A program made the position numbers and the translations under genes. Below the pieces are notes generated by a model. The model made no database searches. It was not told the DNA's origin and saw only the letters and a program-made list of their open reading frames with translations. This document shows positions 21,869-34,504 of a DNA stretch of 64,000 nt, piece by piece. How positions within the stretch are numbered: the stretch's first letter is position 1; each line of letters starts with the position of its first letter. The DNA comes from Hofstenia miamia. Taxonomy: Eukaryota; Xenacoelomorpha; Acoela. Location of the stretch: contig SCFE01000108.1 of the NCBI GenBank assembly GCA_004352715.1, positions 740,492 to 804,491 of the forward strand. The letters are read 5' to 3'.

Positions 21869-24473
21869 AATGAATTTAAGAATTTATTGATCATATGCTG
21901 TCCTGTTAGAATACAAAAGCACAATAATACTGGTCCAGTCATTGTATTCTAGTCAAATAAAATTTTAGAAAACACTTATTTTTTGCTCACATGACAATAT
22001 TGCAATTAGTTACTATGATATGGCGCATTGCATTCAGATTATTATCTAGGTTTTGTAAGTACTCGAAATTTCTAGTCGGGTCGAGTTTTTTTGATTGAAA
22101 ACGAATAGTATAGTGTATATTTGCTTAATTAAAAACAATAATATCATTTTCTGATTAAAAAACCTTTCTACAAAAATTTCTTTCAAAGTCAATGGGGTTG
22201 AGCATATTGTCTATTGAATGAGCGTTACTAATATCAAGATGTTGGAATATATTGATATTATGGTGGTAGCCTCTCCCTGCTGATTGGATTCTTTCGATTT
22301 TTTTGTCTTTTGTAAAAATTAGATTAACACTTTATTAGAAGGGTTGCGATTTTAAGTTGGTAAACAAACTTCACACTTTATTCAAGTGATATTTGATAAA
22401 GTTTCATTCTTTAGTTTAATAACATCAACACTGATTGGTTAATGCTATATCTATGTACAATACAATAATGATCAATTACAAATGTAACTGCTAAAATATT
22501 TTTTGAGTTTTGAAAACAGTTTATTACTTATTGCTGACTTTACAATTATGATATTCATAGGCCGACTAGACTAGAATTTTAAGAGACTGACTCGACTCAA
22601 CTAGATTCGACTTGAAACAAAAATACCCCGAGTCGCAGAGCCCTAGTATTATTTAGACCCATATCCAAAGCAAATATTTTCATAATATGAGGAATTAAGA
22701 AAACTATATTACATAAAAATGTGAATTTGGAAATTTTTGTAAAATTATTCCAATGAAAATTCAATTGGAATCCAGTTAATAGCAAATTTTGTTTGTCCAA
22801 TCAATTCCAATCAAATTCCAATGTCCAACTGGAATCCAATTAGATTCCAATTCCAATGGACAAGCCTGGGAATAGTAGATACTAATGCACATCATTGGCA
22901 TTCAATTTTGTCAAAATTGTCATTTCTTCTGAATTTTTGTGTCTTTTGGGTACGATATTATAGACTTGTAGATGTATAACTTGTATCGAAAATTTCAACC
23001 TTCCATCTAATTCTATTATTACAATACAATATATAGTGAATTGAACAAAAGGATAGAACTGTTTGAAAATGTCAAGATAGTATCAACTATGTAGATTAAC
23101 ATTTTTTTTCACTGAAATCTTCCAAAGTATCAAGTAGAAGAAAATATACTTTTTCGTGCTTTTTCCTCGTGACATGCGGTTATGAGCATTGCCCGTGGGT
23201 ATCCAGTTTTACCGCCCATTATGCTCAGGTTTGCATATTTAAATGAGATTTTCTTCCATTTCCACAATCATTTTCAAAACATTTTCATATTTTTCCATTA
23301 ATTTCCACATCCTTTCAAAACTTTCAGCGTTAGTAGAGTTCTTCGATACCAGAATTTTGTTGGTTCCATCAGCTTTGGTCCCTGTCCGATGAAATTCTAT
23401 GCTTCCTTTGTTATTACGGTACAACTTTTATTGTCAAAAGTTATGAGTAATATTCAGAAATCCATGCTTCCAGGTTAATGGAACTGGGACTCGAAAACCA
23501 ATTTGACTGACTGGGCTCGCAGAATGAGTTGTCGAAGCTGATATGGTACGCGTAATAGAATTGTGAAATGCATTTATCCTGGCCTTAGCAAAAACTATAT
23601 GAATTTCATTTTTAGTAATTATTAAAGTTAATTTCAATCCCAGTCCTCTTTAAAATTGAATTAAAATTAAATAATATAAAGTCATGCAAATGAATGGCCA
23701 TGATATATGGGATAATTCATGCAGGCTAAACTGCAAAGTTATATTAATTGGAATGTCATTAAATTTACTATTAAAAAAACTAATATGCACACACAATGTT
23801 GGAACCAATATTAGATGTCAGAAAAGGGCCATCTCTAAAATATTTGAAATCAAGTGCTAAAATTTCCGCTTTTACGCTTGGAAATTTGAATGTTTTAAAA
23901 TTTGTTTGAATTTAAAATTTTTAACCAATATCGTTTGACATTAAGCAAATTTTGTAATTGAATGCTGGTTATTTTAATGCATTTTGTTATTCTAAAATAT
24001 TTTATTTATATAAAATAAGTTTAGGATGTTGAGTATTTTCTGTAATGTTTGTTTTCTGAATTTGCATTTCCAAAAAATGATTTCCATTTCCATGTCTTTT
24101 CCATATTCTGGATTGCTTAAGAGTAGCAAATGAAATTTTGTTCGCTGGTACGACTAGGTACAGTTATAAAGTATTTTTTGCCGTGGACACGGTACTAAAA
24201 AAGCTCCACCCGCACATCACTGATACACAAACACTCATACAACACTTATAGCCGCAAGGGTCCTCACATACACAAATCGCATCATATAATTTAAAATTAA
24301 AGTAGTCTAAAATATGTAGTTTTTACTTTAAGAAATTACTATGCGATATGCAATAATGTCTTTTAGGCAATTGAAATCAAATGAAATTGTGTATATGATC
24401 CGTCATTAAAATACGTAAAGTTATCAAAAACTTTACTGTTTTAAATTTGACTTTAAATGAAAACAGTTTGCAG

Positions 24474-24475
<2 letters not shown>

Positions 24476-24522
<47 letters not shown>

Positions 24523-24532
24523 ATATATATAA
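24476..24532. repeat. (TA)n microsatellite
   Basis: This TA tract of about 55 bases has one phase break and is self-complementary. It sits close to the geometric centre of the palindrome (about 24505) and could seed cruciform formation. Confidence 0.9.
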
Positions 24533-25150
24533 TCATGTGGTATCATATTCGAAAAGGTCAACTTGAAAAACAAGTGTGTAGGAGATAACTATAATTGTTA
24601 CTTGCATTTTTATACTCTTCTCGACCCAGGCTGTTTGTGCGATAAAATAATGATAACTGACCTCTAACAAAAGGGCTGCCTATAAATTTCTTGCCCTTTT
24701 AGCTTTGCAAAGTGTACTGCCACTACATAGTATATACAATCGTTTATTAACATAAGATATGTAGTTTTAAGAAACTTCGCTGGTGAATATAAAGCTGCTT
24801 AATGTGCAGTTTTCAAATTTAGCACAGTATATTCAAATGCAAAAGCTAGTGGTGGCATTCATGTTTCTTAGAAAAACCTATCTATGGTAATATTTTGGAC
24901 TATTTTTCATTTAATAACAACTTAAATATTAAGACTGAATGATTAACAAGAAAAAAATAGATGAACATTTATTCAGCGTTTACTAATTATTTAGAAATTC
25001 GTTGAAGCTACATTTGCAAAAGACCATATTATCTACAGCACGAAAAAAGCTTCAAAATACTGTCTTGGCAGATTTATGCTATAAGATGATTATGATCCCA
25101 GTTTATTTTCTCCTAACTGTTGATGCTACTGATTAGATCAACTTTTAGAT

Positions 25151-25208
25151 AGAAGAAACCATGGCCAACGTAATATATTAAGTAGAGATGGCCAACGTAA
25201 TATATTAA
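25151..25208. repeat. Short tandem repeat, two units of about 28 bases
   Basis: The unit containing GGCCAACGTAATATATTAAG occurs twice in a row in the spacer. It has no coding meaning. Confidence 0.75.
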
Positions 25209-25852
25209 GTTGGCGATGAAGCAACTAACCACCAAAACAAATTTTCTATTAACAGCTAGTCAATTGCCGTAGGTCAGACTTTCCCCACCATAGGTTGAAT
25301 TTTGATCTCCAAAATCTGTGATTGTAAAGCAACTGTAGCTTTACTCAAACATGCCATTTTTAGGCACGGTTTTATGAAAATTAAGCTTCCCTACCTTAGA
25401 ATATTAAAAATATGAGTTCAAGTTGCACGGATCGGATAATAGCAACAATGTGTTAAAAATCGTGATATTTGGGAGCTAGGGTTTCACGTACGAGTTGTCA
25501 AATTCTCACAAGTACTTGGTGGCTTAATTATATATTGATCAATTAATAGTGTCAATTTATCATACTTTTTAAAGATTTGAATAGAGGTACTTCTCGTACT
25601 ATAAGCTTATATTCTTTTATATGAAAAATGTATAAATAGTATAAACTAACATGAATATGATACAAACATGCGTCCCAATATACTTTAACCGGATTAATCG
25701 AACCGGATTTCTTTTTAACTTATCCGCAATTTAACCGGTTTTAACCGGATCGTTTAAAATCAGTATCATATTACAATTAAAAAGAGAAATATATTCTATT
25801 TTTATCTTTCAACATGAAATTGGCCTATTCCTAATTGCTAATATAAAATTTA

Positions 25853-25854
<2 letters not shown>

Positions 25855-25884
<30 letters not shown>
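25855..25884. repeat. (TA)n microsatellite at inner edge of right arm
   Basis: This TA tract ends three bases before the right-arm boundary at 25887. No matching tract occurs at the left-arm boundary, so the junction coincides with a low-complexity sequence on one side only. Confidence 0.9.
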
Positions 25885-25886
<2 letters not shown>

Positions 25887-27165
25887 GGAAGATTTCAGTG
25901 AAAAAAAATGTTAATCTACATAGTTGATACTATCTTGACATTTTCAAACAGTTCTATCCTTTTGTTCAATTCACTATATATTGTATTGTAATAATAGAAT
26001 TAGATGGAAGGTTGAAATTTTCGATACAAGTTATACATCTACAAGTCTATAATATCGTACCCAAAAGACACAAAAATTCAGAAGAAATGACAATTTTGAC
26101 AAAATTGAATGCCAATGATGTGCATTAGTATCTACTATTCCCAGGCTTGTCCATTGGAATTGGAATCTAATTGGATTCCAGTTGGACATTGGAATTTGAT
26201 TGGAATTGATTGGACAAACAAAATTTGCTATTAACTGGATTCCAATTGAATTTTCATTGGAATAATTTTACAAAAATTTCCAAATTCACATTTTTATGTA
26301 ATATAGTTTTCTTAATTCCTCATATTATGAAAATATTTGCTTTGGATATGGGTCTAAATAATACTAGGGCTCTGCGACTCGGGGTATTTTTGTTTCAAGT
26401 CGAATCTAGTTGAGTCGAGTCAGTCTCTTAAAATTCTAGTCTAGTCGGCCTATGAATATCATAATTGTAAAGTCAGCAATAAGTAATAAACTGTTTTCAA
26501 AACTCAAAAAATATTTTAGCAGTTACATTTGTAATTGATCATTATTGTATTGTACATAGATATAGCATTAACCAATCAGTGTTGATGTTATTAAACTAAA
26601 GAATGAAACTTTATCAAATATCACTTGAATAAAGTGTGAAGTTTGTTTACCAACTTAAAATCGCAACCCTTCTAATAAAGTGTTAATCTAATTTTTACAA
26701 AAGACAAAAAAATCGAAAGAATCCAATCAGCAGGGAGAGGCTACCACCATAATATCAATATATTCCAACATCTTGATATTAGTAACGCTCATTCAATAGA
26801 CAATATGCTCAACCCCATTGACTTTGAAAGAAATTTTTGTAGAAAGGTTTTTTAATCAGAAAATGATATTATTGTTTTTAATTAAGCAAATATACACTAT
26901 ACTATTCGTTTTCAATCAAAAAAACTCGACCCGACTAGAAATTTCGAGTACTTACAAAACCTAGATAATAATCTGAATGCAATGCGCCATATCATAGTAA
27001 CTAATTGCAATATTGTCATGTGAGCAAAAAATAAGTGTTTTCTAAAATTTTATTTGACTAGAATACAATGACTGGACCAGTATTATTGTGCTTTTGTATT
27101 CTAACAGGACAGCATATGATCAATAAATTCTTAAATTCATTGGTTGCATTGCTATTTATGTGCTT

Positions 27166-28946
27166 TAGTTGAACCTGCACAGCAATTCCGTCAAAATATG
27201 ATACACATACATGTGTGTGTGGTGTCATATTTGGCAGAATTTCGAATAGATAACTGTTTGGATAGTTGGTGTCATTTTATGACACTATATTATCAGTAGT
27301 TCTATGATATTTTGTATGCGAAAACTTAACTCTGGAAGAGTTCTAATTTTCCAGCTAAAACAAAAACAGTAATTTGCTCAGAGGAATGTGAATTTAGTTA
27401 CAAATTATTGATCACAATCACAATAAATAGGCTCTTAGGTAAATTTTCTTCTGCCATGCTTATGCGTCTTTGAGTTAGAATCTCACAATATTTGTTGGAA
27501 GATCTCTCTAAGCTAACACCAGGGAATATTCTGGTGGCAGCACAATGATCTGATTTCACTCCCATAGATCTCCTACTAACATAGCATTGAAAACTCCCAA
27601 AACACCCATGAATATAAAACATGAATTACTGTATTTTTTACATACACTGCATTGCATACTATATTTTCTAATAACTAAGAGGTCGTTCAGATGGGCAAAG
27701 TGCCGTTGTGTGGGTTAATGCGGGAATCGTAAGTCCAGTTGAACTAGTTCAGGAACTGTTTCTAAAGCTTGTGTGCTTAGATAAGATCTTGCTATTTATT
27801 TAATTTTTTATCATAACGGAATCCCGGTGTATCTTGCATATCTTTCTTCTGTCTTGGTTGGAAGCAAGATGGTACATCGCTTGCAATCAAACAGTCTTCA
27901 TCTTCGGAGTTTGAATAACAACAGCTACAAGGAATTGGATTCTTCTTCGGTGTGTTGCGTATGTTGAAATTTTAGTGATGAGGCTCCTTCTAATATGTTC
28001 TGGTTCTAAGAAATGCGTTTATGCACTTTGATGAGTTTCAAAATTTGTTAGCCCTNTAGTTGAACCTGCACAGCAATTCCGTCAAAATATGATACACATA
28101 CATGTGTGTGTGGTGTCATATTTGGCAGAATTTCGAATAGATAACTGTTTGGATAGTTGGTGTCATTTTATGACACTATATTATCAGTAGTTCTATGATA
28201 TTTTGTATGCGAAAACTTAACTCTGGAAGAGTTCTAATTTTCCAGCTAAAACAAAAACAGTAATTTGCTCAGAGGAATGTGAATTTAGTTACAAATTATT
28301 GATCACAATCACAATAAATAGGCTCTTAGGTAAATTTTCTTCTGCCATGCTTATGCGTCTTTGAGTTAGAATCTCACAATATTTGTTGGAAGATCTCTCT
28401 AAGCTAACACCAGGGAATATTCTGGTGGCAGCACAATGATCTGATTTCACTCCCATAGATCTCCTACTAACATAGCATTGAAAACTCCCAAAACACCCAT
28501 GAATATAAAACATGAATTACTGTATTTTTTACATACACTGCATTGCATACTATATTTTCTAATAACTAAGAGGTCGTTCAGATGGGCAAAGTGCCGTTGT
28601 GTGGGTTAATGCGGGAATCGTAAGTCCAGTTGAACTAGTTCAGGAACTGTTTCTAAAGCTTGTGTGCTTAGATAAGATCTTGCTATTTATTTAATTTTTT
28701 ATCATAACGGAATCCCGGTGTATCTTGCATATCTTTCTTCTGTCTTGGTTGGAAGCAAGATGGTACATCGCTTGCAATCAAACAGTCTTCATCTTCGGAG
28801 TTTGAATAACAACAGCTACAAGGAATTGGATTCTTCTTCGGTGTGTTGCGTATGTTGAAATTTTAGTGATGAGGCTCCTTCTAATATGTTCTGGTTCTAA
28901 GAAATGCGTTTATGCACTTTGATGAGTTTCAAAATTTGTTAGCCCT
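27166..28946. repeat. 890-base direct duplication across a single-N joint (right arm)
   Basis: The two copies are 27166..28055 and 28057..28946. It mirrors the duplication at 20088..21868, but the N lies elsewhere in the repeated unit, so the joint was resolved separately in each arm. Confidence 0.8.
28554..28922 (-). pseudogene. Decayed hAT transposase C-terminus (right arm)
   Basis: This is the inverted counterpart of the remnant at 20088..20460. The HLNDLLVIRK-like motif is readable on the minus strand near 28552..28590. Frame breaks upstream are the same as in the left arm. A further copy occurs at about 27660..28032 through the tandem duplication. Confidence 0.45.
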
Positions 28947-30268
28947 AGACAAAGCAGTATTGTATGAAAAAATGTTATCATTCGCTCCCAGTATTTCAAA
29001 ATTCTGTCACACTCCCTGTTCAAACATTTTTACGAACCCACGGGAGTGTTTCCGCAAGGCTATATAAGAGGTGAACATACATTAGAACTGAAAGTTCACT
29101 TAGAAATATACATTTATAAATATATATATATTAACAGAGAGATTTCCGTTATTGAGAGTAGTATTGATCGAATAAAGGATCTCGTATTATAGCTTCATTG
29201 TTGTCCAAAACTTCTACAAATACAGCGAATGCATTTGTTCTGTAATAATAATTTCAATTCTTCTGCGTTTTCTTTGAAATTATGTATTTTTCTGGTTTTA
29301 CCAGGCCTTAATAACCACATAAAGAAAATTTGTGCAGTATACTTAAATAAATATTATGTGAGATCAAATACATTCCATGTATGTTGCAAAGAAAATTTGG
29401 ATTAACAAACTCAAAATTAGATTAGAATTTGATTGGTTTCCAATTGGACAATTCTAGAATTTTTGTATTGGATTGGATTGGACAGAAAAATCTGTCCAAT
29501 GGACAAGCCTGACTATTCCCACATACCTAACCTAAGCACGTAGTACATTATTACGTGCCGTACCAATTAGTTTTCAACAATTCACTATCGATCACATTTA
29601 GAAAGCACAATCCTAAGCTAGGAAAAACTTCCGTCATTACATCACATGTGTTATCTAAGGTTACTTTCAAAGTAGTTGATACAAAATAGACAATTCTTCA
29701 ATACTTTCAAAGATCCTGAATTTCAATTGATGATCATTTGATAAAAAATAGTTTGACAGTAATGTTCTGATTTAACCTTCATGATTCCACCAATACTCAG
29801 CATTAGGCAACAAAACGGAATGGTAGACGATAGTGAAGAATATACTTTCGCAGCACATCACGTTATTTTACTCCAAGCTCAGCAGACAATGTCATATATG
29901 CAGTAAATTTGTACGAATTTGTTAGAAACATGTCAGTAAATCTTAAGTTTTTCATGAGGACTGGTTTTTTATTGCACTTATAATGAAACTTGCATCATCC
30001 AATATCCAGTTTCATTTTTTCTCTAAGACAAGTTTATTGGTTTTAAACCTGGGTACCTATGTATATAGAACGGGATGGTAATTGGGGATGCAGTGAAAAT
30101 CTCAATAATAGAAGGATTGAATAATTAATGTGTAGAATTGCATAAAATGAGCACTTATTTATTAATCACTGTTTATTGCCAACTAGATACAATTGTAAAA
30201 AATTCTAATATACATAATGCATAAAGTTCGCTAGATGGCGTTTGATTGATTTTTTAATGTTTGAAATA

Positions 30269-31047
30269 CAGGGTGCCTATCAAAAATCGACACAATTTGC
30301 CATACAAATTTTGCAGCGACAGTATGTCATGCTTTCATCAGTCATACGGCGCGTGATCAATCGATTTTGATTGGTCGATAGGAACTGTGCAATGAAATAC
30401 GAGAAAGAATAGAATAATATCAGTGTTTCATTGATACTGCACTTCATTTCTTCATTTCAGCCACCGCAGTGATGACACACGTAACCGATTTTCAAAGGCA
30501 GGTGATAGTCTTGTTTAAAGAAGAACAGCCAACATGGGGCCACACAAGATGTGCTGAAATTTTGCCCAACTTCTTCGGCGAGATCAGTAAAACCCAAATG
30601 GACCGCGTGTATCGAACAATGAAACGAAAAAGTTCAGCGGAAGCCATTCATCGTCAGCCTGGGACTGGTAAGACTTCCAACGTCGCAACAACACCAGTGA
30701 AAGAACGCATCGTCACTCTGGCAGTTACTCCTCCGGACAAAAGTCGGCGGCATTCGTCTCAGAGGCAAATTGCATCCGAATTGGGTGTATCAAAGGGAAC
30801 TGTGTTCAGTGTATTGCAGCAGTCACAACTCAAATGCTTTCGACGTGTGCAATGTCATAAGCTGACGACAAGTCATCGTGAGGACTGAGCAGACAGCTTG
30901 TGAGCATGGATTCAACGCTTGCGCAGCTGTCTTGAAATGCAAGGTGGACACTTCGAACACACTTTATAATGAACTTTGTATGCGATCTTGACTTTTGTAC
31001 ATAAACGTTGTTGAAGCAAATTGTGTCGATTTTTGATGGGCACCCTG
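30269..31047 (+). mobile_element. Tc1/mariner-type element, deletion derivative C (right arm)
   Basis: The terminal repeats start CAGGGTGCCTATC and end GATGGGCACCCTG, with TA on both sides (30267..30268 and 31048..31049). The length is 779 bases. This copy retains the transposase start codon that copies A and B have lost, but shares with B the deletion of the catalytic core. Confidence 0.85.
30469..30969 (+). pseudogene. Tc1/mariner transposase remnant with intact start, catalytic core deleted
   Basis: The frame opens with two Met codons (30469) and runs 139 codons to 30888. It covers the N-terminal DNA-binding region, with a first helix-turn-helix around residues 10-50 and a second around residues 95-125 (SQRQIASELGVSKGTV), linked by a basic Pro/Thr-rich segment. 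After RRVQCHKLTTSHRED it stops. Shifting frame, the C-terminal end WIQRLRSCLEMQGGHFEHTL follows and terminates at 30967..30969. The DDE core that should lie between is absent. A truncated DNA-binding protein could in principle still be made and compete for element ends, but there is no sign of expression. Confidence 0.7.
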
Positions 31048-32407
31048 TAGTTTGTGTTAAGATTAATTTATGTGAGATAAATTTAGATTGAAATTCAAAA
31101 CAGACAAAATTGTCATTTTGGAATGCAGAGCCACTAAAGCCTCTCTTTAATGAATATGCTGTGCAAAACATCATTGTGTCACACTATTTGTGCGAGTGTC
31201 AATACATTCAAGTCTAATATATAAGCAGTTTCTTCAATTTCTTCACAGCTTATTCCTCATTCTTCTTTTGTCTTAGCATTCATATGTGTTAATCATCCTA
31301 TTGAATTCTATGCTATAAAATATTAGATCATTTTGTATGAAACGTTCTTTGCTTAATTTATTCTCAAGAAAGAGCATGCAAACCTACTAAAAAATTAAAT
31401 TTTAAGAAAAATCCATAAACTATTAAGCTATTAAAGACTACAATTGAACAATACATGAAACTAAGAACGTACAAAGAATGCAAAGGAATTATGTGCGAGC
31501 TGCTTAGCAATTCGAAAATATAAATTAAAAATTCAATAACACTAAGAGAGAACGAATTTCCTAAAATAGCTGATTTTTTGAAAATGGCAAAATTTCTTCA
31601 TGTTTTCTAATTTATATCAACGACTTGATGAGTAGCTATCAAGGACTACAATTCATATTTCAAGAACTGAACATCAAAAATCAATTTTTTCATTATAAGT
31701 TTATCAACGTTTTTTGAATGATAAATATTTTTAGAAAATTATCAGTAAAACATAATGCTTTCAAATACGTCCGGTACAAGAATAATTTTTTACACAGATG
31801 CAACATTTACATTATAAAGATAGACGTGGATTGATTATACTGTGTATTATTTAAGAGTATATTTTTTATAATTATTAATCAAAAATATCTTGCGTAGAAA
31901 ATATAGAAAGAGAGAATATATGAGGGTATAAAAGTTTAAGGTTATGATTATATTATTGGGACTTTAGTCAATGCTAAAACTTTGCATTGCCTTTAGAAAA
32001 TAGATATATAAAATTAGAGAATAGTCACTTTTGAAGTTTATCAATATCATTCTTTCATTCAAGACGAATAGATTATTAATTAAATATTTTTGTGATTGAT
32101 TTGAACACAGTTGAATAAATAACAACGGCGTGTCTTATTTACCTTGAGCATAATTAAATTTGAGATAGTTACTACTATCTATTATTCTAAGTAAGAAAGC
32201 ATAAGGTGAATCTGTTTGAATAATGTATATGCTAACACTATCAAATTTCTTTTTTAAGCCAAAGTAAGTGAAAAGGCAAAGTTTGATCATCAATTATACT
32301 GCTATGTCCAATTAAATATAATAAAAATCATTCATTTCCTGAAAAAACTCATCAAAAGCTTTAAAATGAATAATTTTTTGATTCCATGAATTGTCGGTCA
32401 CTAAGCC
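31048..32407. other. AT-rich non-coding stretch (right arm)
   Basis: This is the mirror of 16614..17973. No gene or repeat is recognised. Confidence 0.6.
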
Positions 32408-32722
32408 CAAACTTGTCAATGAGCCGATATTTTTAAACTCGGCTCGACTAGTCTTATCAAATAGAACCTTTCAATGAGGCTCGTTTTAGCTCAATGACAT
32501 TTTTTTTAAAAATATTGAATTTTTATACAGTTCTTACTATTACTCAATAAATATTTAAAATATGATTATACGAAAGGTATATTGAATGAAAAAAATAGAA
32601 AAATCAGTATAATCAAATTATAAAATCGGACCTATTAATTTCTTTGCGTATTAAAGGCTCGTTTTGGGCTCGTTGTACATCCAATGACTACTCAATCTTG
32701 GTTCGGCTCTTTGACGAGTTTG
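32408..32722. mobile_element. MITE-like element with 20-base inverted ends (right arm)
   Basis: This is the mirror copy of 16299..16613, with the same imperfect inverted ends CAAACTTGTCAATGAGCCGA and TCGGCTCTTTGACGAGTTTG. Confidence 0.55.
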
Positions 32723-34019
32723 ACTAAACTCAAAGCAGACACTATAAATTTGGGGCTGGACACCCAAGAAGTGTGGTTCCACTTCCTAATATCGCATTTT
32801 TCTTTCACATTTCATAGATGCGTACACTTTTAAAAACTTGATGATATAGGTTGACTCCTAACATTTCCCCCTCTTTTGAATCCCCGTTCATTAAACTTCA
32901 GGGAAATAAGTTTTCCTACAATCCTTAGCAATGTTTGTATACTCATTTCTTAAAAGCGCTCAAGAAAATTTCGAGGTTTATCAAAATATTGTAAAATTTA
33001 CTAAATGCTGAAAGTATACATATATATCTTTTACGTTAAATGCAGGCACAGATATTTAGTTTGCATCTAAGAAAATAATTAGAAATGTAAAATTAATACC
33101 AATTAGCCAAATGCTGATTCCAAAGATTAAGTCAAATGCCTCAATATTAGCATAAGATTGACTTGATTTTATATCAAGTTCTACAGCATTTTAATCTTTT
33201 ATTTAATTAAAATTTAGTTTTATCAGCTGATTTGTATTAGTAAGCATTTAATTCAGGCCTAAGGGGAAATTATGATGAATAAAAATGTAATCAATCGAAA
33301 ATACATGATGTTACCTACTTCATGCATAGCTTACACCACTATGCTAGTCATAAAACTGAGTGAAAATTCAAACCATATATATTCAAATTCAGACCATATT
33401 GAAAAGAAACTTGATGCTTACTTACCAGTGCTTCGACAGATAGAAATTTCACCCGATACCGATATAGATCGTGCCGATATCAATAGATACAGATAATAAT
33501 AATTCAGTAATACTTTTGGTAAAGACTAACACTTTGTTGAAATATTAAATTGCACAAAAATCAATATTCGACAAGTTTTCATCAATTTTAGTAAGGATTG
33601 TGCCAGTTTCACTAAGATGGTTGTGACAAATCTAGCAAGATCACCATTTTTGAATTTCAACATGTTAACAATTTCCATCCAGTGACCTTAGGGTTAAGTA
33701 CGTATTTCCTTAATGTCGAATTTACCAATGCTGGTTGATTCTGAAAATTTAGAAATTAGGTTCTCGCAGTATCGAAAGATACTAAAAGACACTTTAATTG
33801 TTGAAATTTAGATATTTATCAAAAGTATGGGCATCGTTTCGGTAATATTGGTAACAGTCAAAGCACTAAAAGCTACAGAGATCCACTTTGAATGCATTCA
33901 ATAAAAGCAATCTAACTATATTCCAAAAAGGTTAAACAAAAAATATTGAATAAATACCTGAACAATCGGACAAAATCTAAACCATACCTTCTAAGATATA
34001 TGAATTAAATCAAAATAAT

Positions 34020-34410
34020 TATTTTTTCAAGAACGATATAGTAAAAACAAAAATATTAAATCAAGATGCAATATTTTGATGTTTTTTGTATGCAATAAAT
34101 ACGATGTAAGTATTTGATTGAGAATTGCTGCATTGTGAAATTTAGGTGCATCACAATTTGCAACTTTCTGAATTCGCCAAATTCAATTACAAATTTAACG
34201 GTAAAAACCGGCTGGCAGTAATTATTNATATAGTAAAAACAAAAATATTAAATCAAGATGCAATATTGTGATGTTTTTTGTATGCAATAAATAGGATGTA
34301 AGTATTTGATTGAGAATTGCTGCATTGTGAAATTTAGGTGCATCACAATTTGCAACTTTCTGAATTCGCCAAATTCAATTACAAATTTAACGGTAAAAAC
34401 CGGCTGGCAG
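34020..34410. repeat. Direct duplication across N at 34227 (right arm)
   Basis: This is the mirror of 14632..15014. The two copies carry the same pair of base differences in the mirrored order, but the N falls at another point, leaving the first copy extended and the second trimmed. Confidence 0.7.
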
Positions 34411-34504
34411 TAATTATTTTAGTTTTGGGTCGATCCCAATTCTAACTACATGCAGAGATTCAAATTTGAATTTGAGAAAGTTCATTCATTTTGAGAGATT
34501 CTAT

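Larger units (their letters stand above)
19499..22868. mobile_element. hAT element with perfect 8-base target duplication (left arm)
   Basis: The element begins CAGGCTTGTCCATTGGA and ends with the exact inverse TCCAATGGACAAGCCTG. It is flanked on both sides by GGAATAGT (19491..19498 and 22869..22876), an exact 8-base target duplication diagnostic of hAT-type insertion. Subterminal TCCAAT/ATTGGA repeats are dense near both ends. The interior has a decayed hAT transposase end (20088..20460). It also contains a tandem duplication across an N (20978), so the true element is probably about 2.5 kb instead of 3.37 kb. Patches near 22060 and 22560..22650 (CTAGTCGGGTCGAG, GAGTCGCAGAGCCCTAG) may mark a second nested element. 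Confidence 0.8.
2563..23123. repeat. Left arm of giant inverted repeat (palindrome)
   Basis: The arm is a near-perfect reverse complement of 25887..46402. Paired coordinates sum to 49010 near the centre, 49021 and 49016 further out, and 48965 at the outer end. Each step in the sum falls at a single-N joint or inside the mariner element. The inner boundary is sharp: the arms agree through GAAATCTTCC ending at 23123 and diverge at the next base. The outer boundary is set by the gap on both sides. Small open frames are identical between arms over their whole length wherever compared. A real palindrome and an assembly duplication are both possible. Confidence 0.95.
23124..25886. other. Single-copy spacer at the palindrome centre
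   Basis: This 2763-base segment separates the arms and has no inverted partner. It contains no recognised gene. Minus-strand frames at 23239..23424 and 23434..23637 are 61 and 67 codons with no family match. A GC-richer patch lies near 23165..23225. CCGGTTTAACCGG-type repeats occur near 25690..25750. The segment ends on the right in a (TA)n tract directly beside the arm boundary. Confidence 0.8.
26142..29511. mobile_element. hAT element with perfect 8-base target duplication (right arm)
   Basis: This is the inverted copy of 19499..22868. The terminal repeats are CAGGCTTGTCCATTGGA and its inverse, and the target duplication is ACTATTCC at 26134..26141 and 29512..29519. The internal direct duplication 27166..28055 / 28057..28946 is split by N at 28056, at a different phase from the left arm. 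Confidence 0.8.
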
